A stretch of 64,000 nt of DNA from Albimonas donghaensis (GCF_900106695.1 NZ_FNMZ01000009.1:1-64000); one strand, 5' to 3'. Positions 18,372 to 27,336 are shown, counted from the stretch's first letter. Translations and numbers: made by a program. The notes: generated by a model from the letters alone, not told the origin.

Positions 18372-19886
18372 ATGGCGCACAGGCGCAGGCAGGCGCGGCG
18401 GGGACGGACCTTCCGCCCGCGAGCGATGCGGCGCGGGCGGCCGCCGGCCGTTACCTCGACGCGTGGGAGTTCAATCAGTCCGAGGTCTCGCGTCTCGGGC
18501 CGTCGGCGCTCCCGTCGATTCTCGGCGGGTTCCCCAGTCCCTGACGCCCCCCCGGAGCAGGCGCCCGAAGCCGCCGCGCCCGAAATCGCTTCCCGCACGG
18601 GCCCCGAAACCGGCCCCGCCCCCGACGCGCGCCCCGACGCCCCCCCCGCCCCGCCCGACCGGCGCGGCCTGCCCTCGCCGCTGCTGGTCCACCTGGCCGC
18701 GGCCTCCTCCAGCTACGGCCAGGCCATCGCCATGGCCGCCGCCGCCGACGACCCGCGCTTTCCCTGGACCCCGGGCGCCCTGCCCGAGGGCCGCGCCTCG
18801 GGCCGCGACATGCGCGCCACGGGCGACGACGCCCCCTTCGCCGTCGCCGCCGAAGCCGCCCGCCGCCTGCGCGAGATGATCGAGGGAATCGAGCGCTACC
18901 AGGCCCATCCCTGGACCCGCCCCCTGCCCGATCCGCCGACGGTCTGGTCCGCGGGCTCCGCCCGGCTGCTGGACTACGGCGCCGAGGCGCCGCCCGGCGC
19001 GACCCCGATCATGGTCACGCCCTCGCTGGTCAACCGGGCCTACATCCTCGACCTGCATCCCGACCGCTCGCTGCTGCGCTGGCTGGCGGGCCAGGGCTTC
19101 CGGCCGCTGCTGCTCGACTGGGGGCTGCCGGAGGGGCCGGAGCAGGGCTTCGACCTCTCCGCCTATTTCCGCGACCGGGTGCTGCCCGCGACCGAGGCCG
19201 CGGCCGAGCTGGCCGGCCGCCCCCCCGCGGCGCTGGGCTATTGCATGGGCGGCGCCTTCGCCGCGGCGCTGGCCGCGCGCCGGCCCGACCTGGTGTCCCG
19301 GCTGGCGCTGATCGGCGCGCCCTGGGATTTCGGGAACCTCAGCGGGCTCGGCGGCGCCATCGCCGCGCTGGCCGCCAGGGAGGATCCGGAAACCATCTCC
19401 GCCCGCCTGACGGGCCTGGGCGAGGCGCTCGGCGCCGTGCCCGTCGACGCGCTGCAACTGCTCTTCGCCGCGCTCGATCCGACGCTGGCGCTCCGCAAGT
19501 TCCGCCGCTTCGCCGCGCTGGCCCCCGACGACCCCAACGTGGAGATCTTCGCCGCCACCGAGGACTGGCTCAATGACGGCGTCACCATGGCCGCCCCCGC
19601 GGCCCGCGACGTGGCCATCGGCTGGTACATGCGCAACCTGACCGCGCGGGGCGAATGGATCCTTGACGGCGAGCCGGTGGTGCCCGAAGCGATCGAGGCC
19701 CCGGCGCTTGCCTTCTGCTCGGTCTCCGACCGCATCGCCCCGCCGGATTGCGCCGAGGCGCTGCCCCGCGCCATCCCCGGCGCCGGTCTGCGCCGCCCGC
19801 GCACCGGCCATGTGGGGATGATCGTCGGCTCCTCGGCCGAGCGGACGGTGTGGAGACCTTTGGCGCGCTTTATCGCGGGCGAATGA
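18372..19886 (+). CDS. phaC: PhaC-like polyhydroxyalkanoate synthase family protein
   Basis: Alpha/beta-hydrolase of the PhaC family, expected to polymerise 3-hydroxybutyryl-CoA. Seen: the conserved TPSLVNRAYILDL strand, a lipase-like box GYCMGG with nucleophile C291, acid in SDRIAPPDC and histidine in GHVGMIVGS. The domain proper starts near residue 98; the body resembles the short Rhodobacterales-type PhaC homologues rather than the 590-residue class I enzyme. The first 57 residues are very Arg-rich and unlike coding sequence, while an overlapping frame (18347-18544) looks more natural there, so the 5' end may be frameshifted. The ATG at 18372 has a GGGGAG site. phaA and phaB lie downstream. 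Confidence 0.75.
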   Translation: MAHRRRQARRGRTFRPRAMRRGRPPAVTSTRGSSISPRSRVSGRRRSRRFSAGSPVPDAPPEQAPEAAAPEIASRTGPETGPAPDARPDAPPAPPDRRGLPSPLLVHLAAASSSYGQAIAMAAAADDPRFPWTPGALPEGRASGRDMRATGDDAPFAVAAEAARRLREMIEGIERYQAHPWTRPLPDPPTVWSAGSARLLDYGAEAPPGATPIMVTPSLVNRAYILDLHPDRSLLRWLAGQGFRPLLLDWGLPEGPEQGFDLSAYFRDRVLPATEAAAELAGRPPAALGYCMGGAFAAALAARRPDLVSRLALIGAPWDFGNLSGLGGAIAALAAREDPETISARLTGLGEALGAVPVDALQLLFAALDPTLALRKFRRFAALAPDDPNVEIFAATEDWLNDGVTMAAPAARDVAIGWYMRNLTARGEWILDGEPVVPEAIEAPALAFCSVSDRIAPPDCAEALPRAIPGAGLRRPRTGHVGMIVGSSAERTVWRPLARFIAGE

Positions 19887-19986
19887 CTCGCTAGGCTCGC
19901 GCGCAACCGTCCCCCCTCTCGCGAAGGAACGGACAAGGCGCCGCAAGGGCGCCATCCCAGTCGACAGGCCGCGGCCCGGTTGTATG

Positions 19987-19997
19987 CTGCGACGCAA
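19987..19997 (+). promoter_or_regulatory. candidate PhaR operator upstream of phaA
   Basis: CTGC-GAC-GCAA lies about 95 bp upstream of the phaA start and differs by one base from the CTGC-N3-GCAG pattern reported for PhaR in Rhodobacter and Paracoccus (from memory). Confidence 0.3.
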
Positions 19998-20090
19998 CAA
20001 CAAGCCGAACGGCAGCGGCCGGCCTTCGGGTCCGGCCCATACTTGAACCGGCCCGCGCGACCCTGCGCGGCGCGATACGGAGGAAAAGAC

Positions 20091-21266
20091 ATGACCGAAG
20101 TTGTCATCGCAGGCGGCGCGCGCACCGCTGTGGGCGCCTTCAGCGGCGCCTTCGCCGCCACCCCGGCGCATGAGCTGGGCGCCGCCGCCATCACCGCCGC
20201 CATCGCCCGCGCCGGGATCGAGGCCGGAGAGGTCTCCGAGACCATCCTCGGCCAGGTGCTGACCGCGGCCCAGGGCCAGAACCCGGCCCGCCAGGCCCAT
20301 ATCCTCGCCGGCCTGCCGGAATCGGCCTCGGCCTGGGGCATCAACCAGGTCTGCGGCTCGGGCCTGCGCGCCGTGGCGCTGGGCGCCCAGAACGTGATGC
20401 TCGGCGACGCCGACATCGTGGTGGCCGGCGGCCAGGAATCCATGTCCCTCTCCGCCCACGCCGCCTATCTGCGCGCCGGCAAGAAGATGGGCGACATGGA
20501 GTTCATCGACACCATGATCCGCGACGGCCTCTGGGACGCCTTCAACGGCTACCACATGGGCATGACCGCCGAGAACGTGGCCGAGAAGTTCCAGATCGCC
20601 CGCGACGCCCAGGACGATTTCGCCGTCGCCAGCCAGAACAAGGCCGAGGCCGCGCAGAAGGAGGGGCGTTTCGACGACGAGATCACGCCCGTCACCCTCA
20701 AGACCCGCAAGGGCGAGGTGGTCGTCGACAAGGACGAATACATCCGCCACGGCGCCACCATCGACGCCATGCAGAAGCTGCGCCCGGCCTTCAAGAAGGA
20801 CGGCACCGTGACCGCGGCCAACGCCTCGGGCATCAACGACGGCGCCGCCGCCGTGGTGCTGATGAAGGCCTCCGCCGCCGAAAAGCGCGGGATCGAGCCG
20901 CTGGCCCGCATCGTCTCCCACGCCACCGCCGGTCTCGACCCCAGGATCATGGGCATGGGCCCGGTCCACGCCTCGCGCAAGGCGCTCGACAAGGCCGGGT
21001 GGAAGGTCGAGGACCTCGATCTGATCGAGGCCAACGAGGCCTTCGCCGCCCAGGCCTGCGCCGTGAACAAGGACATGGGCTGGGATCCGTCCATCGTGAA
21101 CGTCAACGGCGGCGCCATCGCCATCGGCCACCCCATCGGGGCCTCCGGCGCCCGCGTGCTGATGACCCTGCTGTTCGAGATGCAGCGTCGCGACGCGAAG
21201 AAGGGGCTCGCCACCCTGTGCATCGGCGGCGGCATGGGCGTCGCCATGTGCGTCGAGCGCGGCTGA
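20091..21266 (+). CDS. phaA: acetyl-CoA acetyltransferase (beta-ketothiolase)
   Basis: Condenses two acetyl-CoA to acetoacetyl-CoA, feeding both PHB synthesis and the ethylmalonyl-CoA pathway. The 391 residues show the acyl-accepting cysteine C88 in [14 protein letters not shown], the catalytic histidine in [15 protein letters not shown] and the second cysteine in [10 protein letters not shown]. The ATG at 20091 has a GGAGG ribosome site. It is followed after 250 bp by phaB, the standard phaAB pair. Confidence 0.96.
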   Translation: MTEVVIAGGARTAVGAFSGAFAATPAHELGAAAITAAIARAGIEAGEVSETILGQVLTAAQGQNPARQAHILAGLPESASAWGINQVCGSGLRAVALGAQNVMLGDADIVVAGGQESMSLSAHAAYLRAGKKMGDMEFIDTMIRDGLWDAFNGYHMGMTAENVAEKFQIARDAQDDFAVASQNKAEAAQKEGRFDDEITPVTLKTRKGEVVVDKDEYIRHGATIDAMQKLRPAFKKDGTVTAANASGINDGAAAVVLMKASAAEKRGIEPLARIVSHATAGLDPRIMGMGPVHASRKALDKAGWKVEDLDLIEANEAFAAQACAVNKDMGWDPSIVNVNGGAIAIGHPIGASGARVLMTLLFEMQRRDAKKGLATLCIGGGMGVAMCVERG

Positions 21267-21517
21267 CCCGACCGCTTCCGGCCCCCGACCGCTTCCGGCC
21301 GGCGTCGCCCGCTCGCGGCGCCGGCCGGGCCAGGCCCGCCCTCTCCCTCGGCCTCCCCGCTCTTTTTCCCGGATCGCGACGCGGCCCCGCTCCGCGCCTT
21401 GCGAAGCCGCGAAATATATGAGACGGACGACCTTGGGTGAGCGCAAGAAAATTACCCGACCATTTCCGACCACCGACGCGATGACGCCGGGGTCGACAGC
21501 AAACCGGAGGAATCACC

Positions 21518-22240
21518 ATGGGACGCGTTGCACTTGTGACCGGCGGCAGCCGCGGGATCGGCGCCTCGATCTCTATCGCGCTGAAGGCCGCGGGCTACAC
21601 GGTGGCCGCCAACTACGCCGGCAACGATGAGGCCGCCGCGGCCTTCAAGGCCGAGCATGGCATCGACGTCTACAAGTGGTCGGTGGCGGATTACGACGCC
21701 TGCAAGGCCGGCATCGCCCAGGTCGAGGCCGACAAGGGCCCGGTCGACGTCCTGATCAACAACGCCGGCATCACCCGCGACGCGCCCTTCCACAAGATGA
21801 CCCCGGACCACTGGAAGGCGGTGATCGACACCAACCTGACCGGCGTCTTCAACATGACCCACAACGTGTGGACCGGCATGCGGGACCGCAAGTTCGGGCG
21901 CATCGTCACCATCTCCTCGATCAACGGGCAGAAGGGCCAGTTCGCGCAGGCCAACTACTCCGCCGCCAAGGCCGGCGACATCGGCTTCACCCGGGCGCTG
22001 GCCCAGGAGGGCGCGCGCGCCGGGATCACCGTGAACGTGGTCGCGCCGGGCTATATCGCCACCGACATGGTCATGGCCGTGCCCGAGAAGGTGCGCGAGT
22101 CGATCATCGCCCAGATCCCCGTCGGCCGCCTCGGCGAGCCCGAGGAGATCGCGCGCTGCGTGGCCTTCCTGTCCTCGGACGATGCGGGCTTCATCACCGG
22201 CTCGGTGATCTCGGCCAATGGCGGTCAGTTCTTCGCCTGA
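21518..22240 (+). CDS. phaB: acetoacetyl-CoA reductase
   Basis: NADPH-dependent short-chain dehydrogenase giving (R)-3-hydroxybutyryl-CoA. The 240-residue protein has the nucleotide motif TGGSRGIG near residue 8, NNAGITRD, the catalytic serine in ISSINGQKGQ and YSAAK, and the family C-terminus SVISANGGQFFA. Start preceded by GGAGGAATCACC. A strong terminator follows 28 bp after the stop. Confidence 0.96.
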   Translation: MGRVALVTGGSRGIGASISIALKAAGYTVAANYAGNDEAAAAFKAEHGIDVYKWSVADYDACKAGIAQVEADKGPVDVLINNAGITRDAPFHKMTPDHWKAVIDTNLTGVFNMTHNVWTGMRDRKFGRIVTISSINGQKGQFAQANYSAAKAGDIGFTRALAQEGARAGITVNVVAPGYIATDMVMAVPEKVRESIIAQIPVGRLGEPEEIARCVAFLSSDDAGFITGSVISANGGQFFA

Positions 22241-22267
22241 TCCCTTTCGGGATGGCGCATCGACCGG

Positions 22268-22301
22268 GGGGGGAGGCGGGCGACCGCCTCCCCCCTTTCG
22301 A
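22268..22301 (+). terminator. terminator of phaB
   Basis: A perfect 12-bp stem (22268-22279 with 22284-22295) closed by a GCGA tetraloop is followed by TTTCGATTCC. Confidence 0.75.
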
Positions 22302-22465
22302 TTCCGCCCCGGGCCCGTGCCCGTGCCCGTGCCCGTGCCGCGCAGAACGCAGGCGCCTTGCATCCGCAACAGCCCGGCGCGCGCGCCCCGCTCCGGGCGG
22401 GGCGAGGGCGGGCGGGTGGGGAGCCCCGGCCGGAGCGGGGCGCGCGCGCCGTCCCCGGACGACGC

Positions 22466-23188
22466 TCAGCCCCGGCGGAAGATCAGGTAATGCGGCGTCC
22501 GGCCTTCGCGAATCGCCTTCGCCTCGTAGCGGGTGCGATGCCAGCCGGCCCAGGGCTCGCGCCAGTCGCCCGGCCGCTCGGCGGTCCATTCGAACGCCGG
22601 ATGCGCCGCCACGACCGCCAGCGAGTGCCGCACGTAATCCTCGATATCCGTCGCCACCCGCAGCTCCGCGCCCGAGCTCAGCACCCGCGCGAACAGGTCC
22701 AGCCCCTCGGGGTTCATGAAGCGCCGCTTGTGGTGCCGGGTCTTCGGCCAGGGATCGGGATAAAGCAGATAGGCCCGCGCCGCCGAGCCCTCGGGCATCA
22801 CTTCCATCAGGTCGCGGGCGTCGCCGGGATGCACCCGGACATTGCCGATCCCGCGCCGGTCGAGATCCGCCACGCACATCGCCACGCCGTTCACGAAGGG
22901 CTCGCAGCCCAGCAGGTTCACGTCGGGCTGCGCCTCGGCGGTCGCCAGAATGTGCTCGCCGCCGCCGAACCCGACCTCCAGCCAGACCGGCGCCTCCCGC
23001 CCGAACAGGGCGGACAGGTCGATGGCCTCCCGCTCCGGGTTCTCGTCCCATCCCACGCGGGGCGGGCGCAGCCGCTCCAGCGTCGTCTCCAGGTGCTGCG
23101 CCTGGCCGGCGCGCAGGGTCTTGCCATGGCGTCGGCCATGGAAGTTGCGCCAGGGGGCGCCGTCGCTTCGGATCGGAATATCGGTCAT
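22466..23188 (-). CDS. trmB: tRNA (guanine-N7-)-methyltransferase
   Basis: TrmB methylates G46 in the variable loop of tRNAs using SAM. The 240-residue protein has a Rossmann motif EVGFGGGEHILATA, then LLYPDPWPKTRHHKRR, the diagnostic PDPWPK(x)RHxKRR segment, and TRYEAKAIREG near the end. It follows metK and the GFA gene on the same strand, as in many alphaproteobacteria where metK-trmB are neighbours. Confidence 0.95.
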   Translation of the reverse strand: MTDIPIRSDGAPWRNFHGRRHGKTLRAGQAQHLETTLERLRPPRVGWDENPEREAIDLSALFGREAPVWLEVGFGGGEHILATAEAQPDVNLLGCEPFVNGVAMCVADLDRRGIGNVRVHPGDARDLMEVMPEGSAARAYLLYPDPWPKTRHHKRRFMNPEGLDLFARVLSSGAELRVATDIEDYVRHSLAVVAAHPAFEWTAERPGDWREPWAGWHRTRYEAKAIREGRTPHYLIFRRG

Positions 23189-23350
23189 GGCGGGGGCGAT
23201 ACAGCGTCCCGGTCGTCGCTGTCCAGCCGCGCGCGCGGATCGGCGCGGATCGACGCGGATCGGGCCCGGGCCGGGGCGCCTGCGGACCACGACCTCGGAC
23301 CGGCCCGCGCCCGCGCGGAGCCGGCGCGGGGATCGCCGGCAAGGGCGCGA

Positions 23351-23437
23351 CTGGGGCGGCGCGTCTGGGGCGGCGCGTCTGGGGCGGCGCGTCAGGGGCG
23401 GGCGCGTCAGGGGCGGGCGCGTCAGGGGCGGGCGCCC
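23351..23437. repeat. tandem repeat of 14- and 15-bp units
   Basis: Three copies of CTGGGGCGGCGCGT (14 bp) are followed by three of CAGGGGCGGGCGCGT (15 bp, last copy divergent). The stop codon of the adjoining GFA gene lies in the last unit, and in the 15-bp section each copy offers a TGA in the same frame. Confidence 0.8.
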
Positions 23438-23964
23438 TCCCGCGCGTAGGCGATCATCAGCCCGGGCCAGGCCGCCGCGTCGGGAAAGCCGTCGAAGGCG
23501 TGGCGGGCGCCGGTGACGATGCCGGGCTGCGCCTCGGCCCTGCAGGTCTCCACGAAGGGCGTCACCCATGCGTCCCGGTCCAGCATCGCGGCCCGCAGGT
23601 TCACCATGTCCGGCAGCATCGCGATGCGGGTGAACATCCAGCTCTTGCAGACCGGGCAGGCGCGATGGTCGAGCGCCGCGGCGAGGTCCGGGTTCTCCCC
23701 GCTCCCCAGCGCCAGCCCCCCCTCCAGCGCGGCGCCGAGCCCCGCCCGCACCGTCTCCCCCGCCGTCAGGCGGAAGCCGGCCTCGGGCAGCATCAGGCTC
23801 AGCGAATACGCCCCGCCGGTCATCCGCCGGCAGCCCTTGCAGTGGCAGGCGACCGCCATCACCGGCGCCGCCGTCGCCTCCAGCCGCACCGCGCCGCAGC
23901 GGCAGCCGCCGGTCCAGGGCGGCGCCCGGCCCGCCGGGTCGCCCGCGCTCCGTTCCATGCTCAT
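23422..23964 (-). CDS. GFA-family (CENP-V/GFA domain) protein
   Basis: Members bind zinc through conserved cysteines; the founder is glutathione-dependent formaldehyde-activating enzyme, but most members have unknown substrates. The 180-residue protein shows GGCRCGAVRLEA, CHCKGCRRMTG and ACPVCKSW, the usual seven cysteines. Two start ATGs (23964 and 23958) are possible. It sits between metK and trmB on the same strand and is one of three GFA sequences in the window. Confidence 0.85.
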   Translation of the reverse strand: MSMERSAGDPAGRAPPWTGGCRCGAVRLEATAAPVMAVACHCKGCRRMTGGAYSLSLMLPEAGFRLTAGETVRAGLGAALEGGLALGSGENPDLAAALDHRACPVCKSWMFTRIAMLPDMVNLRAAMLDRDAWVTPFVETCRAEAQPGIVTGARHAFDGFPDAAAWPGLMIAYAREGARP

Positions 23965-24003
23965 CGTCCCGGCCTCTCATCCCGCCCGCATCCCGAAACG
24001 CAC

Positions 24004-24033
24004 GCGCCGCCCTCCGGGGTCGGAGGGCGGCGC
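24004..24033 (-). terminator. terminator of metK
   Basis: A perfect 12-bp stem (24004-24015 with 24022-24033) and 6-nt loop lie 45 bp past the metK stop; TGCGTTTCGGG follows on the minus strand, so the T tract is short. Confidence 0.6.
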
Positions 24034-24078
24034 GCCGGTCTCGTCAGGGTCCCGGCGCGAGGCCGGGCGCGCGCGCCG

Positions 24079-25245
24079 TCAGACGGCCGCCTTCAGCGCG
24101 TCGGTCAGGTCGGTCTTTTCCCAGGAGAAGCCGCCATCCGCGTCCGGCGCCCGGCCGAAATGCCCGTAGGCGGCGGTGCGCTGGTAGACCGGCTTGTTCA
24201 GCTCCAGCTTGGTGCGGATGCCGCGGGGGCTGAGATCCATGACCTCGGCCAGCGCGGCCTCGATCTTCTCCTCGGCGACCTGGCCGGTGCCGAACGTGTC
24301 GGCGTAGATCGACAGCGGCTGGCTGACGCCGATGGCGTAGCTCAGCTGGATCACGCATTTCTTCGCCAGCCCCGCCGCCACCACGTTCTTGGCGAGGTAG
24401 CGCGCCGCATAGGCGGCCGAGCGGTCCACCTTGGTCGGGTCCTTGCCCGAGAACGCGCCGCCGCCATGCGGAGCCGCGCCGCCATAGGTGTCCACGATGA
24501 TCTTGCGCCCGGTCAGCCCGGCGTCGCCGTCCGGCCCGCCGATGACGAACTTGCCGGTCGGGTTCACGTGCCACACCGTCTCCGGGCTCACCCAGCCCTC
24601 GGGCAGCACGCCGAGGATCAGCGGCTCCACCCGCTCGCGCACCATCGCCGAGGTCAGCGAGGCGTCGAGATGCTGGGTCGACAGCACGATGGAGGTGATC
24701 CCCACCGGCTGGCCATTGACGTAGCGCACGGTGAGCTGGGACTTGGCGTCCGGACCCAGCCAGCCATGCTCGCCCGACTTGCGGACCTCGGCCAGCTTCT
24801 TGAGCATCAGGTGGGCGTAGTGGATCGGGGCCGGCATCAGGGCCTCGGTCTCGTCCGAGGCGTAGCCGAACATGATCCCCTGGTCGCCCGCGCCCTCGTC
24901 CTTGGCGCCGGCGGCGTCGACGCCCTGGGCGATGTCGGCGGACTGGGCGTGCAGGTAGTTGTCGACCTTCAGGTTGGCCCAGTGGAAGCCGTCCTGCTCA
25001 TAGCCGATGTCCTTCACGCAGTCGCGGGCGATCTCCTCGACGGCGCGGATCACGTCGCCGGGGCCGCGGACCTCGCCGCCGATCACCACGCGGTCGGTGG
25101 TCGCGAAGGTCTCGCAGGCCACTCGGGAGACAGGGTCCGCGGCGAGGAAGGCGTCCAGGACGGCATCGGAGATGCGGTCGCAGACCTTGTCCGGGTGGCC
25201 TTCAGAAACGGATTCCGAGGTGAAAAGATAGCTGTCTCGAGCCAA
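24079..25245 (-). CDS. metK: S-adenosylmethionine synthetase
   Basis: Makes SAM from methionine and ATP. The 388-residue protein has the N-terminal [20 protein letters not shown], the catalytic [12 protein letters not shown], the P-loop-like [19 protein letters not shown] and the C-terminal GHFGR segment. The start is a TTG at 25243-25245 with an AAGGAG site 6 bases upstream; no in-frame ATG fits. The leader of about 60 nt is structured and is a candidate riboswitch (separate entry). It is transcribed on its own promoter downstream of lnt. Confidence 0.97.
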   Translation of the reverse strand: MARDSYLFTSESVSEGHPDKVCDRISDAVLDAFLAADPVSRVACETFATTDRVVIGGEVRGPGDVIRAVEEIARDCVKDIGYEQDGFHWANLKVDNYLHAQSADIAQGVDAAGAKDEGAGDQGIMFGYASDETEALMPAPIHYAHLMLKKLAEVRKSGEHGWLGPDAKSQLTVRYVNGQPVGITSIVLSTQHLDASLTSAMVRERVEPLILGVLPEGWVSPETVWHVNPTGKFVIGGPDGDAGLTGRKIIVDTYGGAAPHGGGAFSGKDPTKVDRSAAYAARYLAKNVVAAGLAKKCVIQLSYAIGVSQPLSIYADTFGTGQVAEEKIEAALAEVMDLSPRGIRTKLELNKPVYQRTAAYGHFGRAPDADGGFSWEKTDLTDALKAAV

Positions 25246-25305
25246 GTGACGCTCCTTCGAGGGATTCCGCGCAAACGCGCGCGGAAAGGTTGCAACCGCG
25301 TTCAG
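25246..25305 (-). promoter_or_regulatory. metK leader, candidate SAM/SAH riboswitch
   Basis: The short metK leader contains a perfect 8-bp hairpin TTCCGCGC/GCGCGGAA (25265-25286), a GCAACCTTTCC segment just 5' of it whose CCTTTC can pair with the GAAGGAG ribosome site, and an alternative AACGCG/CGCGTT stem. SAM/SAH riboswitches (RF01727) are known precisely from Rhodobacterales metK leaders and work by a pseudoknot on the ribosome site. The primary sequence deviates from the consensus I recall, so identity is open. Confidence 0.4.
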
Positions 25306-25311
25306 GCCCTT

Positions 25312-25340
25312 GACTAAGCAGTCCATGGGGATGGGGTCAA
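25312..25340 (-). promoter_or_regulatory. metK promoter
   Basis: TTGACC (25335-25340) and TTAGTC (25312-25317) with 17-bp spacing on the minus strand, placing the start of transcription near 25305. Confidence 0.5.
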
Positions 25341-25477
25341 GCGAAGGGCAGGCGCGGGCGGATCGGTCGCGCCGCAGCGCGGCATGGCGCGCGCGCCCCC
25401 CCCGCGCACCCTCCGGAAAAGGCGGCCCCGGCCCGGATCAGACCGCCCGGCGGCGGCCGCCCGGCGGCGTCCCCGGC

Positions 25478-27073
25478 TCAGCCGGCGCGGCGCCGACGGC
25501 CCGCCCGCGCCGCGCCGGCCGCGGCCAGCAGCGCCAGCAGCGGCGCCGCCATCCACGGCAGGTCGCCGCTGCGCGCGTAGGGCGTCGGCGGCAGCGGCGG
25601 CGGCAGGGCGGCCTGAAGGGCGCCGGCCGCGTTCAGCCCCAGCCGCTCCACCACCCGGCCGCGGGCGTCGATCACCGCCGAGACGCCGGTATTGGCCGCG
25701 CGCACCAGCGGCAGCCCCTGCTCGATCGCCCGCATCCGCGCCTGGTGGAAGTGCTGCCAGGGCCCCGACGACGCGCCGAACCACGCGTCGTTGGTCACCT
25801 GCACGATCCAGTCGGGGCGCTGGTCGGGGCCGGGCCCGGGCATCTCGTGGGGGAAGATGGTCTCGTAGCAGATCTGGGCGGCGAAGGGCGGCAGGCCCTC
25901 GATGCGCAGCACCGGGTCGCCGGCGCCGGGCGCGAAGCCGCCGTTCTCCCCCACCAGCGGGCCCAGCCCGATCCCCGCCATCCAGTCATGCAGGGGCATG
26001 TATTCGCCGAAGGGCACCAGGTGGCGCTTGTCATAGGCCGACGCGATCCCGCCCTGCGCGTCCAGCGCCAGCAGCGCGTTGCGCCAGCCCGGACGCCCGT
26101 CCGGCCCGTCGACGATCCGCCGGGCGCCGAGAAGGACCGGGGCGCCCCCCGCGCTTTCGGCGATCAGGGCGCGGGCCTCGGGCTCGCGCTCCAGCAGCCA
26201 GGGGACGGCGGTCTCGGGCCAGATCACCACGTCGGGCGCGGGCTCGCCCTCGGCGGGGGCCGACAGGGCGCGCAGCCGGGCGAAGATGCGCGGGATCTCC
26301 TCCGGGTCCCATTTGGCGCGCTGGGCGGCGTTGGGCTGGACCAGCCGCACCTGCAGGGCGTCGGGGGCGGGGGCGTCGGGGGCCGAGCGCCGCTCCGCCC
26401 CCCAGACCCAGGCGGCGGAGAGGGCGGCCGCCGGCACGCAGGCCCAGGCCAGCGCCGCGCGCAGGGGCGGACGGGGCGCGGGCCAGGCCAGCCAGGCGAC
26501 GGCGGGCAGCCCCGCGAGCAGCACCGTCAGAAAGCCCAGCATGTGCGGCCCGAACAGCGCCGCGGTCTGGGCCACGGGACTGTCGGCGAAGGCGTAGGCG
26601 GTCAGCCCCCAGGGGAAGCCGGTCAGCGCATGCGCGCGCGCGAACTCCGCCAGGGTCAGCGCCGCGGCGAAGGCGACCGGCGCCGAGATCCCCCGCCCGC
26701 CCGTCCGCCGGGCGACCCAGGCGGCGGCGCCCCAGAACAATCCCAGCCCGGCGCCCAGCCCGGCGATGGCGAAGGGCGCCATCCAGCCGTGGCGGACGAT
26801 ATCGACCAGGAACGCCTCGGCCACCCAGTAGAGCCCGGTGAGGAAATAGCCCGTCCCCGCCGCCCAGCCGAGCCCGAAGGCCTCCCGCCGCTCCGCCCGT
26901 CCGAAGATCAGCACGACCAGCGCCGGGACCGCGACGAAGACCAGCGGCCAGGCGAAGACCGGCGCCTGCGCAAGCGTCAGCCCCACGCCGCACGCCCCCG
27001 CGGCCCAGAGCCTGCGGCGACGTTCCGACCGCGCGGCGCGTTCAGGCTCGGAAAGAGGCGGGCGTCGGCTCAT
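25478..27073 (-). CDS. lnt: apolipoprotein N-acyltransferase
   Basis: Inner-membrane enzyme adding the third acyl chain to lipoproteins. The 531 residues comprise about seven N-terminal hydrophobic segments (roughly residues 20-215), then a nitrilase-like periplasmic domain with the catalytic triad visible as E in IWPETAVPW, K in YDKRHLVPFGEYMP and C in ICYETIFP, and a final membrane segment. The start overlaps by four bases the end of a repeat-rich frame that bridges from corC. Typical order corC-lnt-metK. Confidence 0.95.
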   Translation of the reverse strand: MSRRPPLSEPERAARSERRRRLWAAGACGVGLTLAQAPVFAWPLVFVAVPALVVLIFGRAERREAFGLGWAAGTGYFLTGLYWVAEAFLVDIVRHGWMAPFAIAGLGAGLGLFWGAAAWVARRTGGRGISAPVAFAAALTLAEFARAHALTGFPWGLTAYAFADSPVAQTAALFGPHMLGFLTVLLAGLPAVAWLAWPAPRPPLRAALAWACVPAAALSAAWVWGAERRSAPDAPAPDALQVRLVQPNAAQRAKWDPEEIPRIFARLRALSAPAEGEPAPDVVIWPETAVPWLLEREPEARALIAESAGGAPVLLGARRIVDGPDGRPGWRNALLALDAQGGIASAYDKRHLVPFGEYMPLHDWMAGIGLGPLVGENGGFAPGAGDPVLRIEGLPPFAAQICYETIFPHEMPGPGPDQRPDWIVQVTNDAWFGASSGPWQHFHQARMRAIEQGLPLVRAANTGVSAVIDARGRVVERLGLNAAGALQAALPPPLPPTPYARSGDLPWMAAPLLALLAAAGAARAGRRRRAG

Positions 27074-27336
27074 CGGCGGTTCCGGGATGGGGGAGAGGGG
27101 GATGGGGGAGAGGGGGATGGGGGAGAGGGGGATGGAGGAGAAGGGGATGGAGGAGAAGGGACGGCGCGCGCGTCCCGCCGGGAGACCCCGCGCGCAGGCG
27201 CGGGGACGTATGGCGCGCCCCCCTCCCCCGCCGCCGGGGGAGAGGGGAGAGGCGGAGAAAGGGCGGGGGAGACCCGCGGAGCGGGCGCCCCGGCCTCCGG
27301 CGCGGTCCGGAAACCGGGCGCCGCCGCCCGCCTCAT
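27070..27336 (-). CDS. possible 88-residue low-complexity frame bridging corC and lnt
   Basis: The frame opens at an ATG overlapping the corC stop (ATGA), has GGAGG 12-13 bases upstream, and ends with a TGA overlapping the lnt ATG. Its second half is repeats of PSPPS encoded by a 15-bp tandem repeat; its middle reads like the translated GC palindromes seen in many intergenic regions. It may be a real peptide, a ribosome-coupling spacer, or chance. No homology is recognised. Confidence 0.3.
   Translation of the reverse strand: MRRAAAPGFRTAPEAGAPAPRVSPALSPPLPSPPAAGEGGAPYVPAPARGVSRRDARAVPSPPSPSPPSPSPPSPSPPSPSPPSRNRR
27084..27158. repeat. 15-bp tandem repeat, five units
   Basis: Three copies of GGGATGGGGGAGAGG followed by two of GGGATGGAGGAGAAG, between corC and lnt. 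The unit length preserves the frame of the bridging ORF. Confidence 0.85.

Noticed and set aside
18471-21473. 1000-codon minus-strand frame across phaC and phaA
   Set aside because: Shadow frame; no motifs, and both plus-strand genes are clear.
23351-23437. CRISPR-like direct repeats
   Set aside because: Units are contiguous without spacers and only 14-15 bp; no cas genes. No CRISPR array was found anywhere in the window.
27190-27260. Proline-rich PSPPAAGEG-like peptide between corC and lnt
   Set aside because: This wording is the usual translation of CTCCCCC-N-GGGGGAG palindromes found between genes, so I do not read it as a protein domain; the whole frame is kept only as a tentative coupling ORF.
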